Shown here: piece after piece, positions 1 through 8,682 of the stretch
Layout of the letters: each line of letters opens with the position of its first letter
Numbering within the stretch: the first letter of the stretch is position 1
Origin: Streptomyces sp. NRRL B-1347
Lineage (GTDB): Bacteria > Actinomycetota > Actinomycetes > Streptomycetales > Streptomycetaceae
Reading direction: 5' to 3'
Assembly (NCBI RefSeq): GCF_000720325.1
Contig: NZ_JOJM01000010.1
Coordinates: 92,902-156,901 of the forward strand
Length of the DNA: 64,000 bases
The notes under the pieces: model-generated
Database searches by the model: none
Told to the model about the DNA's origin: nothing
The model's input: the letters and a program-made list of their open reading frames with translations, nothing else
Position numbers and translations under genes: made by a program

Positions 1-903
1 GGCATGGCCGCGACGGGGCTTCTCGCCGTCGTCACACAGACGCTGGTGGCCTTCGCGGCCTCACTGGCACCCGCCGCCGGGCGCGGCCGGGTCGTCGGCC
101 TGGTCACCAGCGGCGTGGTCACCGGAATCCTGCTCGCCCGCACCGCGTCCGGCCTCATCGCCGACCTCGCCGGCTGGCGTGCCGTCTACGTCGCCTCGGC
201 ATCGCTCACCGCGCTGCTCGCCCTGGTCCTGTACCGCGTGCTGCCGCGCCACAGCGCCACCGCGCCGACCGCTCTGCGCTACGGCGAACTCCTGCGCTCC
301 ACGATCACCCTGTTCGCGCGCGAACGACTGCTGCGGCTCCGGGCCCTGTTCGGCCTGCTGATCTTCGCTTCCTTCAGCACCCTGTGGAGCAGCGTCGCGC
401 TGCCGCTCAGCGAGGCCCCGTACTCCATGTCGCACAGCGAGATCGGGGCGCTGGGTCTCATCGGAGTGGCCGGAGCCCTGGCCGCGACCGTGGCGGGCCG
501 CCTGAACGACCGCGGCCGCTCCCAGCAGACCACCGGCATCGCCCTGGCCCTGCTCGCCGCCTCCTGGCTGCCCCTGGCCCTCACCCGCAGCTCGCTGTGG
601 GCCCTGGTCGTAGGGGTGATCCTCCTGGACCTCGCCGTACAGGCGGTCCATGTCACCAACCAGACCCTGATCTACGCCCTGCACCCCGACGCGGGCAGCC
701 GGTTGATCGGCGGATACATGGTCTTCTACTCCATCGGCAGCGCCACGGGCGCCATCGCCGCGACCTCCCTCTACACGGCGGCCGGCTGGGGCGCCGTCTG
801 CGCCCTGGGCGCCGGGTTCAGCTGTCTCGGACTCGTGCTGTGGGGATGCACCCGGCGGAGCGCTCCGGAGCGGGTCAGCCCTGGCCGGGAGGTCTCCGGC
901 TGA
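1..903 (+). CDS. MFS transporter, 5'-truncated by the window edge
   Basis: About 300 residues of a major facilitator superfamily permease are visible, against roughly 400 for the family. The first one or two helices therefore probably lie before the window, and the ATG at position 4 is unlikely to be the true start. The visible part has alternating hydrophobic helices, an Arg-rich cytoplasmic loop near residues 78-110, and a GRLNDRGR loop near 165-172 that resembles the MFS loop between helices. It looks like a drug/metabolite exporter of the inner membrane. The substrate cannot be read from the sequence. The neighbouring methyltransferase and aromatic hydroxylase, which face it convergently, hint at a small-molecule pathway. 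Confidence 0.8.
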   Translation, partial: GMAATGLLAVVTQTLVAFAASLAPAAGRGRVVGLVTSGVVTGILLARTASGLIADLAGWRAVYVASASLTALLALVLYRVLPRHSATAPTALRYGELLRSTITLFARERLLRLRALFGLLIFASFSTLWSSVALPLSEAPYSMSHSEIGALGLIGVAGALAATVAGRLNDRGRSQQTTGIALALLAASWLPLALTRSSLWALVVGVILLDLAVQAVHVTNQTLIYALHPDAGSRLIGGYMVFYSIGSATGAIAATSLYTAAGWGAVCALGAGFSCLGLVLWGCTRRSAPERVSPGREVSG

Positions 904-961
904 CCACGGCCGGGCGTGGCGGGCTCCCGTCGGCCCGCCACCGGGCATCGCACTGTGGGGC

Positions 962-2668
962 CTACCGGACCGTGCTGGGCGCGGTCTGTGTCGGAACGGT
1001 CCTGCGGGCGTGCAGCACATGGCCGTCAAGGGGCAGCGGCCGGTGTCCGACCAAGGTGAGTCCCGCGCTGGTGAGGAGTTCGGCGTAGTGCTGGGCGGTG
1101 CGTTCGCGGCCGCCGACGTTGCACCGCATGTGGAGATCCCAGGCGGTGGCCAGGGAGGGGGAGTCGTCGGTGGGCAGCAGGCGTTCCACGATGAGCAGGT
1201 CGGCGTCGGCTGGCATGGCACGGGCGCAGTGCCGCAGGATCTCCCGGCACCGCTCGTCCTCCCAGTCGTGCAGCACGCGGCAGAGGAGATAGACGTCCGC
1301 GCCCGCCGGTACGTCCGCGAAGTCCCCCGCCACGTAGCCGCACCGGGCCGTGCCGAGGCGGCGGCGGGCGGCCTCGACGACGTGCGGGCGTTCGAGCAGG
1401 ACGGCGTCGACGTTCGGGTGGGCGGCGAGGATGCGACTGAGCAGTTCGCCGTTTCCGCCGGCGATGTCGACCACGGTGGCTCCGCGCGTACCGCGCGCCG
1501 CATCGGCGAGCACCGGGTGGGTGGGCAGCGGCTCGAACATGCGCCAGTTCGCGGCCATGGACTGGTCGAAGAGCTCGGCGAGCTGGGGATCGTCGGCGAA
1601 GTGGTCGAAGTGGTTGGCGCCGAAGAGGTGCTCGAAGGCGACCTGCCCGGTGCGCACCGTGTGCGTGAGCGCGGCGAAGGACTGGTAGAACGGTCCGCCG
1701 TACATGAGGGCCAGGGGCCGCATCGAGCCCGAAGTCTCCGCGCGCAGCAGCGCGCCGAGGGAGGTGAGCCGGAAGCTGTCGGGAGCGTCCTGGGTGACGA
1801 CGCCGAACGTGGCGAGGTAGCGCAGGAGCACGGCCAGACTGTCCGGGTCGGCGTCCACCTTGCTCGCCAGGGCCCCGGCGTCCACGGCGTGGTCGGTGTC
1901 CATCGCGTCGGCCACCCGCAACTGGGCGAGCGCGGTCAGCGCCTGCGTCGTCCAGGCCCCGGTCAGCAGCCGCAGCATCGTCTCGGCGGGCTGCTGACTG
2001 CGGAACTCGGCCAGGTGCGCGGCCAGTTGGCAGCGGTGGTCGCCGGGCGCGTACAGCTCGATGCGCCGGTAGCCGGCCTTGGACGCGGCGGGCGTGGCGA
2101 AGTAGAACACCGTGCCGTTCTCGTGCGGGTTGTATCCGCCGCCGTCCGGCAGCGCCCCGTGCAGGGCGAACGACGAGCGCAGACCGCGCAGCACCAGCGG
2201 GTCCGGGGCCAGCACCTCGAAGGCCACGTGTGCCTCGTCGTGCCGGGCGAGTTCGAGCGCCGCGACCTCCTCCAGATCGGAGCCCGGCGGCACCGTCAGG
2301 GCGAACACCTCGACCGTGCGGCGCTGCCCGTCGCGGCCGAGCACCACCGGGCGGAGGATGCGGACGTCCAGGTCGTCGGCGGTACGACGGTGACGCAGCG
2401 CCAGGCGTTCCCGTACCACCACGCTCGGCTGGGGCGGCGCCTGGGCGACCAGGCCGCACTCGGCCAGTGTGGCCTCCAACGCCCGGGCGTGGGCGGGGAA
2501 GACGAGCAGGGCCGCGTGCGCGAAGCGACAGCGCTTCACCAGGGAGCGCAGCTCCGCGACGTCGAGCCCGGGCAGCAGGAGCGGCAGGAGGGACTCGCTG
2601 TCCTGCTGGGTGACAAAGTCGACGGTCGCGCGCAGGCGCGACGTGTCGTCCGACAACGCCGTGATCAA
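962..2668 (-). CDS. SAM-dependent O-methyltransferase with an extra N-terminal domain
   Basis: The C-terminal 350 residues match the acetylserotonin/DnrK-type O-methyltransferases. They begin with a winged-helix dimerisation region, continue with the SAM-binding VVDIAGGNGELL, and end with the late CRVLHDWED and HMRCNVGGRERT motifs typical of the family. About 190-200 residues precede this and are not part of the usual 340-370 residue enzyme. I do not recognise that domain; its NPHENGTVFYF and RRIELYAPGDHRC segments look like a beta-rich ligand-binding fold. I chose a TTG start at 2668 because GAGGA sits about 8 nt upstream. A TTG at 2710 overlapping the upstream stop codon is possible but lacks a ribosome binding site. 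The gene lies just downstream of a PobA-like hydroxylase, so an aromatic hydroxyl is a plausible substrate (inference). Confidence 0.85.
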   Translation of the reverse strand: MITALSDDTSRLRATVDFVTQQDSESLLPLLLPGLDVAELRSLVKRCRFAHAALLVFPAHARALEATLAECGLVAQAPPQPSVVVRERLALRHRRTADDLDVRILRPVVLGRDGQRRTVEVFALTVPPGSDLEEVAALELARHDEAHVAFEVLAPDPLVLRGLRSSFALHGALPDGGGYNPHENGTVFYFATPAASKAGYRRIELYAPGDHRCQLAAHLAEFRSQQPAETMLRLLTGAWTTQALTALAQLRVADAMDTDHAVDAGALASKVDADPDSLAVLLRYLATFGVVTQDAPDSFRLTSLGALLRAETSGSMRPLALMYGGPFYQSFAALTHTVRTGQVAFEHLFGANHFDHFADDPQLAELFDQSMAANWRMFEPLPTHPVLADAARGTRGATVVDIAGGNGELLSRILAAHPNVDAVLLERPHVVEAARRRLGTARCGYVAGDFADVPAGADVYLLCRVLHDWEDERCREILRHCARAMPADADLLIVERLLPTDDSPSLATAWDLHMRCNVGGRERTAQHYAELLTSAGLTLVGHRPLPLDGHVLHARRTVPTQTAPSTVR

Positions 2669-2706
2669 CGGGGCGTCCTCATTCCGGAATGTTCGGTGGG
2701 GGGATC

Positions 2707-3900
2707 TCAAACGCCGACGTAGCGCTCGGCGAACCAGTCCTGCTGGCTACGCGAGGTGCGTAGTGAGGCCATGCGGGAACGCCGCATGGAGTTGAGGAAG
2801 GGCGCGTCGCCGTCCCCGCCGGACGCGCCGTGCAGCAGCTCGACCATCCAGTGGGAGAACTCCTGCGCACGCCAGATGTGGCTGAGGCAACGGGCCGAGT
2901 AGCTCTCGACCCCGGTGGGATCCTTGCGGGTGAGGTCGTCGATCAGGGCCTGGGCGAGGAGCTCGGCCTCCAGGACCGCGAGGTTCGCGCCCTTGGCGGC
3001 GGAGGGGCTGATCAGGCTGGCGGCGTCTCCTGCCAGGAACAGCGCGCCGTGCCGGAGCGGTTCGAGCACGTCCGACTCCAGGTCGACGATGCCGCGCTGC
3101 ACGATGCGGCCGCGGCGCAGCGTCCCGTACTGCTTGGCCCGCATCCGCAGGTCCAGCTCGTCCCAGATCCGTTCCTCCGACCAGGCGTCGGCCGGGGTGC
3201 CGCGCTCGCACTGCACGTAGTAGCGCGTGATCTCGGAGGTGCGTGCCATGTGCCCGGCGAAGCCCCGCTCGTGCACCGCGTAGCCGACGGCGTCGAGGCT
3301 GGGCGGTGCCTCGGCGAGTACGCCCAGCCACGTGACGCCGTGGTCGCGGTGGAAGTGGCGGACCGCGTGGTCCGGCATGGCACGCCGCCCCGCCCCGTGG
3401 CGGCCGTCGCACGCGGCGACGTACCGTGCGCGCCACCGCCCGGGCCGTCCGTCCGCCGCCCGCACGCTCACCGACGGGTCGTCGCCGTCCGCGTCCAGCA
3501 CGGCCACGGCTTCGGTGTCAAAACGGATCCGTCCCCCGGCCGCCAGATAGTGCGTCAGCAGGTCGTCCACCAGGTCCTGTTGGGGGTAGACGGTGTGCGG
3601 TTCCCCTTGCCCGAGCGTGCTGTAGTCCAGGCGGAACCGGCCGTCCTCGGTACGGAACTCGCACGTGCTGTGGGTCTGCCCGCGCCGGAGCAGCCGGTCG
3701 GCCAACCCGTGCCGCTCCAGGATCCGTACGGTGTTGGCGGCCAGGAACCCCGCCCGTGCCCGCGCGTGGAGGCTGTCGCGGTCGGCCCGCTCCAGCACGA
3801 CGCAGTCGATCCCGCGCGCCTGCAGCAGGTTGGCGAGGACCAGACCGGCCGGCCCCGCACCGAGTACCACCACGTCAGCCGCGCCGTCGACGGCGGGCAT
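2707..3900 (-). CDS. PobA-like FAD-dependent aromatic hydroxylase (4-hydroxybenzoate 3-monooxygenase type)
   Basis: This is a 397-residue class A flavoprotein monooxygenase, the normal length for PobA. It has an N-terminal Rossmann GAGPAGL at about residues 14-20 followed by an ERADRDS segment, a central DGRHGAGR motif (the DG fingerprint for FAD/NADPH), and LAGDAASLISPSAAKG, which parallels the GDAAH...PPTGAKG motif of PobA. The family inserts one oxygen atom ortho to a phenolic hydroxyl using NAD(P)H and O2. I set the start at the ATG at 3900 because AGAAGG lies 7 nt upstream; an in-frame ATG at 3936 has no ribosome binding site. The gene precedes the O-methyltransferase closely, so the two probably act in sequence (hydroxylate, then methylate). 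The exact substrate is unknown. Confidence 0.88.
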   Translation of the reverse strand: MPAVDGAADVVVLGAGPAGLVLANLLQARGIDCVVLERADRDSLHARARAGFLAANTVRILERHGLADRLLRRGQTHSTCEFRTEDGRFRLDYSTLGQGEPHTVYPQQDLVDDLLTHYLAAGGRIRFDTEAVAVLDADGDDPSVSVRAADGRPGRWRARYVAACDGRHGAGRRAMPDHAVRHFHRDHGVTWLGVLAEAPPSLDAVGYAVHERGFAGHMARTSEITRYYVQCERGTPADAWSEERIWDELDLRMRAKQYGTLRRGRIVQRGIVDLESDVLEPLRHGALFLAGDAASLISPSAAKGANLAVLEAELLAQALIDDLTRKDPTGVESYSARCLSHIWRAQEFSHWMVELLHGASGGDGDAPFLNSMRRSRMASLRTSRSQQDWFAERYVGV

Positions 3901-4118
3901 GTGCTGACCTTCTGTCACGGAGCTGATCTTATGCATGGAAATCTATGGCTCTGACCAAGGAATCACCCGGTCGTGGCAGTACGTGCGGTGCGCATGGTTC
4001 GCGGGCGGTGTCACCTGTACGGGGCCGCGGCGGCGGTGACCTAGGCCGTCCGGGGAGCTTTGGCGGCGAGCCCCTGATCAGCCGTCATCGACCGGGCCGG
4101 GTGGGGGAGAATCCTCTG

Positions 4119-4388
4119 ATGGACATGCCTTCCTCCCGCGACCGCGCGCTGGGGCGCGGCGTCTTCGCGCTGATTCCCCAGGCCGACTCCGTGTCCGCGA
4201 CGCACCGGGCCGCGGCCTCGCTCGCCGCCCTGCGTACGGTGCCGGTGCACGTGGGTGTGCTCCAGGCCGCCGTGGTGCTCCTCGAGGAGGCCGAGCGCGT
4301 GGACCAGGACGCGGCGCGTGCCGCGACGACCGCCACCACGGTGGAGCTGCTCAAGGCGGCGATCGCGCAGGCCGCGGAGGACGGCTGA
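4119..4388 (+). CDS. small hypothetical protein
   Basis: This encodes an 89-residue soluble, mostly helical protein with no signal peptide or membrane segment. The reading frame is open further upstream, but the ATG at 4119 has GGGGGAGA about 9 nt before it, and the upstream extension has the composition of non-coding sequence. The C-terminal half (LLEEAERVDQD...TTVELLKAAIAQAAEDG) looks like two amphipathic helices. It may be a small helical-bundle partner protein. I do not recognise a family. It converges on the alpha/beta hydrolase gene that ends 13 nt away. Confidence 0.55.
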   Translation: MDMPSSRDRALGRGVFALIPQADSVSATHRAAASLAALRTVPVHVGVLQAAVVLLEEAERVDQDAARAATTATTVELLKAAIAQAAEDG

Positions 4389-4400
4389 GACTCGTCTCCG

Positions 4401-5180
4401 CTAGGGCGTGGGCAGTTGGGCCAGGAAGGTACGCACGGTGGCGGCGAACTCCTCGGGCGCGTCGGCGTGCACGACGTGCCCGGCGGGAAGTTCGACCAGC
4501 TGGGCTTGGCCGTCCCGGCGGGCGATCATTTCCCGGGCGTGGTCCCGCGCCAGTACGACGCTGTCCGCGCCCCGGATCAGCAGGGTCGGGCAGGGAATGG
4601 ATTCCCAGTCGTTCCAGTAGGTGCCGCTGAGGGCTTTGTGGGACCGCACGGTGTCATCGATGTCGAACGAATAGCTCCAGCCGTCGTCGAATTCACGGAA
4701 CGTGCACTCGAGGTAGGGCGCCAACTCGCCGAGCGCTGCGGTCAGCGCCTCGCGTGACGGTTGTTGGAGGGGCAGCCATGTGACCATCGACCAGTCGGCG
4801 TCCATGACGGCGCCGATGTCCTCGATGATCAAAGAGGTGACCTGGCCCGCGTGCCGGGCGGCATATTGGAAGGCGTTCACGCCGCCCATCGAATGGCCGA
4901 GGACCGGCACCGGACCGAGACCCAGATGGCGATGGAAGGCTGCGATGTCTGCGACGTAGTCGGCTCGTTGATAGCTCTGCGCTCGGTCGGACTCGCCGTG
5001 CCCGCGCTGGTCCAGGGCGATGACTCGCCACTGCGGAGCCAGCGCCTCAGCCAGCGGGGCGAATGTCGAGGCCTCGCTGGTGTGCCCGTGAAACGCCAAT
5101 AACGGGCGCCCCGGACCGCCGAAGTCCAGAAACGACAACTGCTTCTGATCAACTGTGAAGAAATCACGCATAACCCGCAT
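4401..5180 (-). CDS. alpha/beta hydrolase
   Basis: This 259-residue protein has the alpha/beta-hydrolase fold. It carries an HGHTSEAS oxyanion segment at about residue 31, ALDQRGHGESD after strand 4, a nucleophile elbow GHSMGG with Ser97, an acid within LLIRGADSVV, and a C-terminal GHVVHADAPEEF that supplies the catalytic histidine. It looks like a cytosolic C-C or ester hydrolase of the proline-iminopeptidase/haloperoxidase-like class; the substrate cannot be told. The start is the ATG at 5180 with AGGG a few bases upstream. A second ATG at 5171 and a longer open frame to 5297 are less likely. It is a monocistronic gene in opposite orientation to its neighbours. Confidence 0.85.
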   Translation of the reverse strand: MRVMRDFFTVDQKQLSFLDFGGPGRPLLAFHGHTSEASTFAPLAEALAPQWRVIALDQRGHGESDRAQSYQRADYVADIAAFHRHLGLGPVPVLGHSMGGVNAFQYAARHAGQVTSLIIEDIGAVMDADWSMVTWLPLQQPSREALTAALGELAPYLECTFREFDDGWSYSFDIDDTVRSHKALSGTYWNDWESIPCPTLLIRGADSVVLARDHAREMIARRDGQAQLVELPAGHVVHADAPEEFAATVRTFLAQLPTP

Positions 5181-5315
5181 GCTAGCCCTGGCGATGGCGT
5201 CGACGCCTGCGAATTGTGACCAGGGCGTCCTCCCGGTGAGCCTTCGTCGTTCCTGCCCGATCACGGTGCTCGCGCCGCTACGCTCCGGGCCCTGCAACCG
5301 TCCTCGGGGGGACCC

Positions 5316-5510
5316 ATGCGCCGCTCAACCGTCCTCATCCCCACCGGCGTCGTCGCCGTCGCGGGAGGCCTCACCGGCCTCATCCTCTGGCTGAACCAGC
5401 CCTCGTACGACGACCGTGTCGACGACTGCGTCGCCGCGCTGAAGGACCGGCCGGAGGGCGACAAGGCCAAGCCGGAGGCGTGCGAAGAGGTGAAGGACGG
5501 GCAGCCCTGA
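5316..5510 (+). CDS. small single-pass membrane or secreted protein
   Basis: This is a 64-residue protein with an N-terminal Arg-Arg start, one hydrophobic helix (about residues 5-26) and a charged, Asp/Glu/Lys-rich tail with two cysteines (Cys39 and Cys56) that could form a disulphide outside the cell. A GGGGGAC ribosome binding site lies immediately before the ATG. The layout suggests a type II membrane anchor or an uncleaved signal sequence. Family and function are unknown. Confidence 0.6.
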   Translation: MRRSTVLIPTGVVAVAGGLTGLILWLNQPSYDDRVDDCVAALKDRPEGDKAKPEACEEVKDGQP

Positions 5511-5565
5511 CCGGAGGTGCCGGGGCCTGCTGAGGGCGATGGAAGGACGGTCAGCCAGCGCGCGG

Positions 5566-6522
5566 TCATATGCCGCGCGCCCCTCCGGTCGAACGAGCGC
5601 GGCTGGACGAGGCCTTCGCCGCCCGGCGTGAGACGGCACCGATGTGCCAGGCGCCGCAGTACAGCACCAGGGCGACCGCCAGTGAGGCACAGGCCCTCCT
5701 GGCGACTCCGGTCAGCACTCCTTCGGCGAGGGTGCCCCACGGTGCCGGGACCGTTTCGGTGGGGTAGCTGGTGTCGCTCGCGCCGTTGCCCAGGTCGACG
5801 GTGGTCGGGCGGCTGTAGTCGACCTCGGTCACGTAGCGGTAGGTGGTGAAGTCCCTTGCGGCGTTCGTGACACCGCCCACCACGGGAGCCGCAACGAGCA
5901 GGACCACGGCACCCCACCGCGTGAGGGGACTCAGGCGGGCGACGGAGTCGGTTCCGGCGCGGGGCCGCAGTCGGTCCCGGCGCCGCCAGAGGTGCCGCCC
6001 CAGGGCCGCCAGGCCGATGACGGTGCTCGTGTACTGGAGCAGCCGGGCGACGCTCAAGCCGCCGATTGCCGAGGCGCGCAGCGGCTCCACGTGCGTGACC
6101 AGGTAGCCGTCGCCGTGGGTGAAGGAGTCCCATGCCATGTGGGAGGCGATGCCGATCAGGGCGGAGACCAGCAGCCACACGGTGTGGCGGGCCTTGGCCG
6201 GAAGGCCGACTGTCCGCTCCGGTTCGGGCAGGCGGAGGCCGGACGGGAGCAGCGCCGTGAGCGGAGCGCGCAGCAGCCGGTAGGCGGCGACCAGGCCGAG
6301 GGCGGACGGCAGGCTGATCAGCAGGCCGCCGACGGAGGAGTGGGTCTGGGTGGCGTTGAGCAGCGGCTCGTACCAGTCCTGGGCGCTGCGTGCGGAGATG
6401 CCGACGGTGGTCAGGAAGTACGGGGCGTCCGGTGCCACGGCGCCGGCGACCAGAGCCGCCGGAACGAACGGCCGCCGCAGCAGCGGCAGTACCGCGGCGG
6501 GGTGAGACAGGGTGAACGGCAA
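5566..6522 (-). CDS. DUF4184 family integral membrane protein
   Basis: The N-terminus MPFTLSHPAAVLPLLRRP is the hallmark of the DUF4184 family, and the length (318 residues) fits. I see about six to seven hydrophobic helices, and histidine/aspartate-bearing segments (APDAPYF near residue 30, SHMAWDSFTHGDGY near 127-141). These resemble the metal-dependent membrane hydrolase pattern seen in the YdjM/DUF457 group, although no activity is established for DUF4184. A promoter candidate on the same strand sits about 135-165 bp upstream. The gene has no obvious functional partner among its neighbours. Confidence 0.82.
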   Translation of the reverse strand: MPFTLSHPAAVLPLLRRPFVPAALVAGAVAPDAPYFLTTVGISARSAQDWYEPLLNATQTHSSVGGLLISLPSALGLVAAYRLLRAPLTALLPSGLRLPEPERTVGLPAKARHTVWLLVSALIGIASHMAWDSFTHGDGYLVTHVEPLRASAIGGLSVARLLQYTSTVIGLAALGRHLWRRRDRLRPRAGTDSVARLSPLTRWGAVVLLVAAPVVGGVTNAARDFTTYRYVTEVDYSRPTTVDLGNGASDTSYPTETVPAPWGTLAEGVLTGVARRACASLAVALVLYCGAWHIGAVSRRAAKASSSRARSTGGARGI

Positions 6523-6656
6523 CGTGACGATCTTCTCTGCTCGGGCGAAGTGCCGGGATCACTGCACGTCACGCTGCGGATGCCCGCCCTGCGCAGGGGC
6601 GTGCGTGGGCGCGCGGCTGGGCTGACCCGGCAGCACTCACGGATAGAACACTGGAG

Positions 6657-6685
6657 AGAGTATTCACTTCAACGGACTATGACAA
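6657..6685 (-). promoter_or_regulatory. sigma70-type promoter for the DUF4184 gene
   Basis: On the minus strand, TTGTCA and TACTCT are separated by exactly 17 bases, a good housekeeping-sigma match in otherwise very GC-rich DNA. Transcription would start near 6650, giving a leader of about 130 nt before the gene at 6522. The rest of the 308-bp gap 6523-6830 holds only the hairpin described at 6781. Confidence 0.5.
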
Positions 6686-6780
6686 CCGAACGATGAAGCG
6701 CTGTGAGGTGTGCGGAAGCCGAGCCGGAGCGGTGGGGAGGCTGGGACGGAGCGGTGAGGAAGCCGGGACGGCATGAGGAA

Positions 6781-6809
6781 GCCGGCCGCCCCGGCGAGGG
6801 GCGACCGGC
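6781..6809 (-). terminator. hairpin downstream of the PadR/membrane-protein operon
   Basis: A 12-bp stem (6781-6792 with 6798-6809, one mismatch) encloses a 5-nt loop. It lies 22 bp past the stop of the minus-strand membrane protein gene. There is no strong U tract, which is common for Streptomyces terminators. Confidence 0.45.
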
Positions 6810-6830
6810 CGAAAGGAAGCGAGCGCCAGG

Positions 6831-7706
6831 TCAGTGCTGGCGGCGCACCGCGTGGAAGAGCGCGGTCAGCAGGACGGTGACCGGAAGGGCGAGGAGTATG
6901 CCGAGGACGGGCAGCGGTTCGAGCGAGGCGTCCGTGTAGGCGTAGGCGATCAGGGACGGAGAGGCCACCGCCATCGCGCCGATCTCGCGCAGCCCGGAGC
7001 TGCGAGCGCGCAGCGCGAGGGCTGCCCCCGTGAAGGCGAGCACCAGCATCGGCCAGGCGCCGTAATCCGTGGTCACGCCGAAGGCCCTGGTGTCCACGAC
7101 GACGACGGGGAACCAAGCCGCGGCGGCCATGGCTCCGGCGGCCGCGGACAGCCGTCTGTCGCCACGTCGATCCGGAGGACAGGCCAGGACCACCACGACC
7201 GTCAGCAGCGCCGCGACCGGAGTGTCCACCCCGTCGCCGTACAAGTGCGGGGTGACGGTCCACTGCGCCGCCGTCCCGAGCAGCCCGCACGCGGCCACGC
7301 CCACGCCCAGTACCCAGCGGCCGGTCAAGGCGATGATCGCGCCGACGCACACCAGGAGGGAGAGCAGCAAGTACAGGGTCCACCGGCCCTCCATGGTGGA
7401 GAGCTGCACCCGCACCGGGGCGGGCGAGTGAACAAGACCGGCGTACCAGCGCGTCAGCCGCAGCCCGCTGTCCACGGCGGCGGCCGCCAGCGCGAACGGG
7501 GCGGCCAGGGCGAGCAACTGTCCCGCGGACGAGGCCGAGTCCAGCCTCATCCGCACCCGCAGCGCGTGCGCGGCCAGGTCGGCGTCCGCGCGCAGGCGCA
7601 CCGCCCACGGCATGCCCGTCGTCATCTCCCGATGCACATCGACGATCTCCTGCCCGCAAGCAGCCCGGTAGGCGGCCGGATACAGGCGGACCAGAACATC
7701 GATCAC
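6831..7706 (-). CDS. multi-pass membrane protein cotranscribed with PadR
   Basis: This 291-residue protein starts with a short cytoplasmic region (VRLYPAAYRAACGQEIVDVHREM) of a kind I have seen on permease-like proteins encoded beside PadR regulators. About seven hydrophobic helices follow from residue 60 on. The start codon overlaps the stop of the upstream padR-type gene by 4 nt, so the two are translationally coupled. Its role is unknown. The usual logic of such pairs is that the PadR protein represses its own operon until a membrane-active compound is present (known for PadR/LmrR-type pairs; inference here). Confidence 0.75.
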   Translation of the reverse strand: MIDVLVRLYPAAYRAACGQEIVDVHREMTTGMPWAVRLRADADLAAHALRVRMRLDSASSAGQLLALAAPFALAAAAVDSGLRLTRWYAGLVHSPAPVRVQLSTMEGRWTLYLLLSLLVCVGAIIALTGRWVLGVGVAACGLLGTAAQWTVTPHLYGDGVDTPVAALLTVVVVLACPPDRRGDRRLSAAAGAMAAAAWFPVVVVDTRAFGVTTDYGAWPMLVLAFTGAALALRARSSGLREIGAMAVASPSLIAYAYTDASLEPLPVLGILLALPVTVLLTALFHAVRRQH

Positions 7707-8038
7707 GTCAGCGCCGTCGCGCCGTCGGCCAGCCGCCGCCTGACCTCCCGAGCGGTGGCGGCCAGGCGCTTGGCCTCCGCCTCCAGCCGCTCCCGCCCCG
7801 CAGGAGACAGGGCGAAGATCCGCCGCGCCCGGCCGCCCACCACCTCCTCGCGCTCGACCTGGATCAGCCCTTCCGCCAGGAGTCTGTCCAGGGCCCCGTA
7901 CAGTGCTCCGGTACGCGGCACCACCCGGCCCTCGGTCATGTCCTTGACCTCCTGGGCAATGGCATAGCCGTGCCGCGGCGCATTGGCCAACGCCGTCAGC
8001 AACAGCAGCGCCAGCTCCTGCATCCCTCGCTCACTCAT
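7703..8038 (-). CDS. PadR-family transcriptional regulator
   Basis: This encodes a 111-residue PadR winged-helix protein. The core LALLLLTALANAPRHGYAIAQEV and the wing RTGALYGALDRLLAEGLIQVERE are diagnostic for the family. The C-terminal dimerisation helix is short, as in subfamily 2. The ATG at 8038 is the natural start, because the open frame upstream has no PadR similarity and extends over a divergent gene. It probably represses the operon it shares with the membrane protein downstream. The ribosome binding site is weak. Confidence 0.85.
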   Translation of the reverse strand: MSERGMQELALLLLTALANAPRHGYAIAQEVKDMTEGRVVPRTGALYGALDRLLAEGLIQVEREEVVGGRARRIFALSPAGRERLEAEAKRLAATAREVRRRLADGATALT

Positions 8039-8179
8039 GGCAACAGAGTATTCCGCCCCACGGACGGCTGGGACAGCCAACGGCCACACCTCGCAAGCAC
8101 CCGGACTCGGCTTGCGAGGTGCGGCCCGGCAGGAGCACTCTCGGTCAGTCCAGTTGCCGGGATCGGGCCGGGAGGAACC

Positions 8180-8527
8180 ATGGGTGGGAACGATCCGCAC
8201 ATCCATGTTGAGGCGAAGGTGGTCCACGCGGATGCCGCTGTCCGGAACCTGATGGCGTCCACGTTCGGTCTGGTCGGCGATCTGCCGAGCCTCGTCGCCA
8301 CCGGGTGCGGGCTGCGGGTGCCGTACGCGATGACCTCTCCGCGACCGGATCGAGTCACCTGCCTCGCCTGTCGTGAGCACGCGCGACGCGAGCACCTGCG
8401 CTTCGCGGAGGAGGCGGAGCGCTTGAGCCGCATGCCTGGATCGACCCTCAGCCCTGAACAGGGAAGGCTCGCCGCGGACCGGCACCGTGCCCTCGCGCGG
8501 AGGTTCTCGCCTGACACGGAGAGCTGA
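8180..8527 (+). CDS. small hypothetical protein with a possible zinc site
   Basis: This is a 115-residue protein behind a strong GGAGGAA ribosome binding site 2-3 nt before the ATG. Cys43, Cys61 and Cys64 (VTCLACREHARREH) with His67/His72 could bind one zinc ion. The C-terminal half is a charged helix. It is divergent from the PadR gene, with 141 bp between the two starts. I do not recognise the family. Confidence 0.6.
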   Translation: MGGNDPHIHVEAKVVHADAAVRNLMASTFGLVGDLPSLVATGCGLRVPYAMTSPRPDRVTCLACREHARREHLRFAEEAERLSRMPGSTLSPEQGRLAADRHRALARRFSPDTES

Positions 8528-8682
8528 GTCCTTGAAGTTGTCGTCTCCTCGGCGGAGGCGCCGGATGGCGTCGGTTGAGACGGTCGGGCAGGTCCTGGCG
8601 GAGCCGCGTGGTCGAAAGGGCGTGCCGGTGACCGCCCCGATGAACGGTCCCCGGCTCGGTCGCGTCGGTGTGGCGGGACGGG

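Noticed and set aside
61..1503. Long minus-strand open frame over the MFS transporter and methyltransferase
   Set aside because: It is antisense to two well-supported genes, is rich in Arg/Pro/Ala without motifs, and arises from GC-rich third positions.
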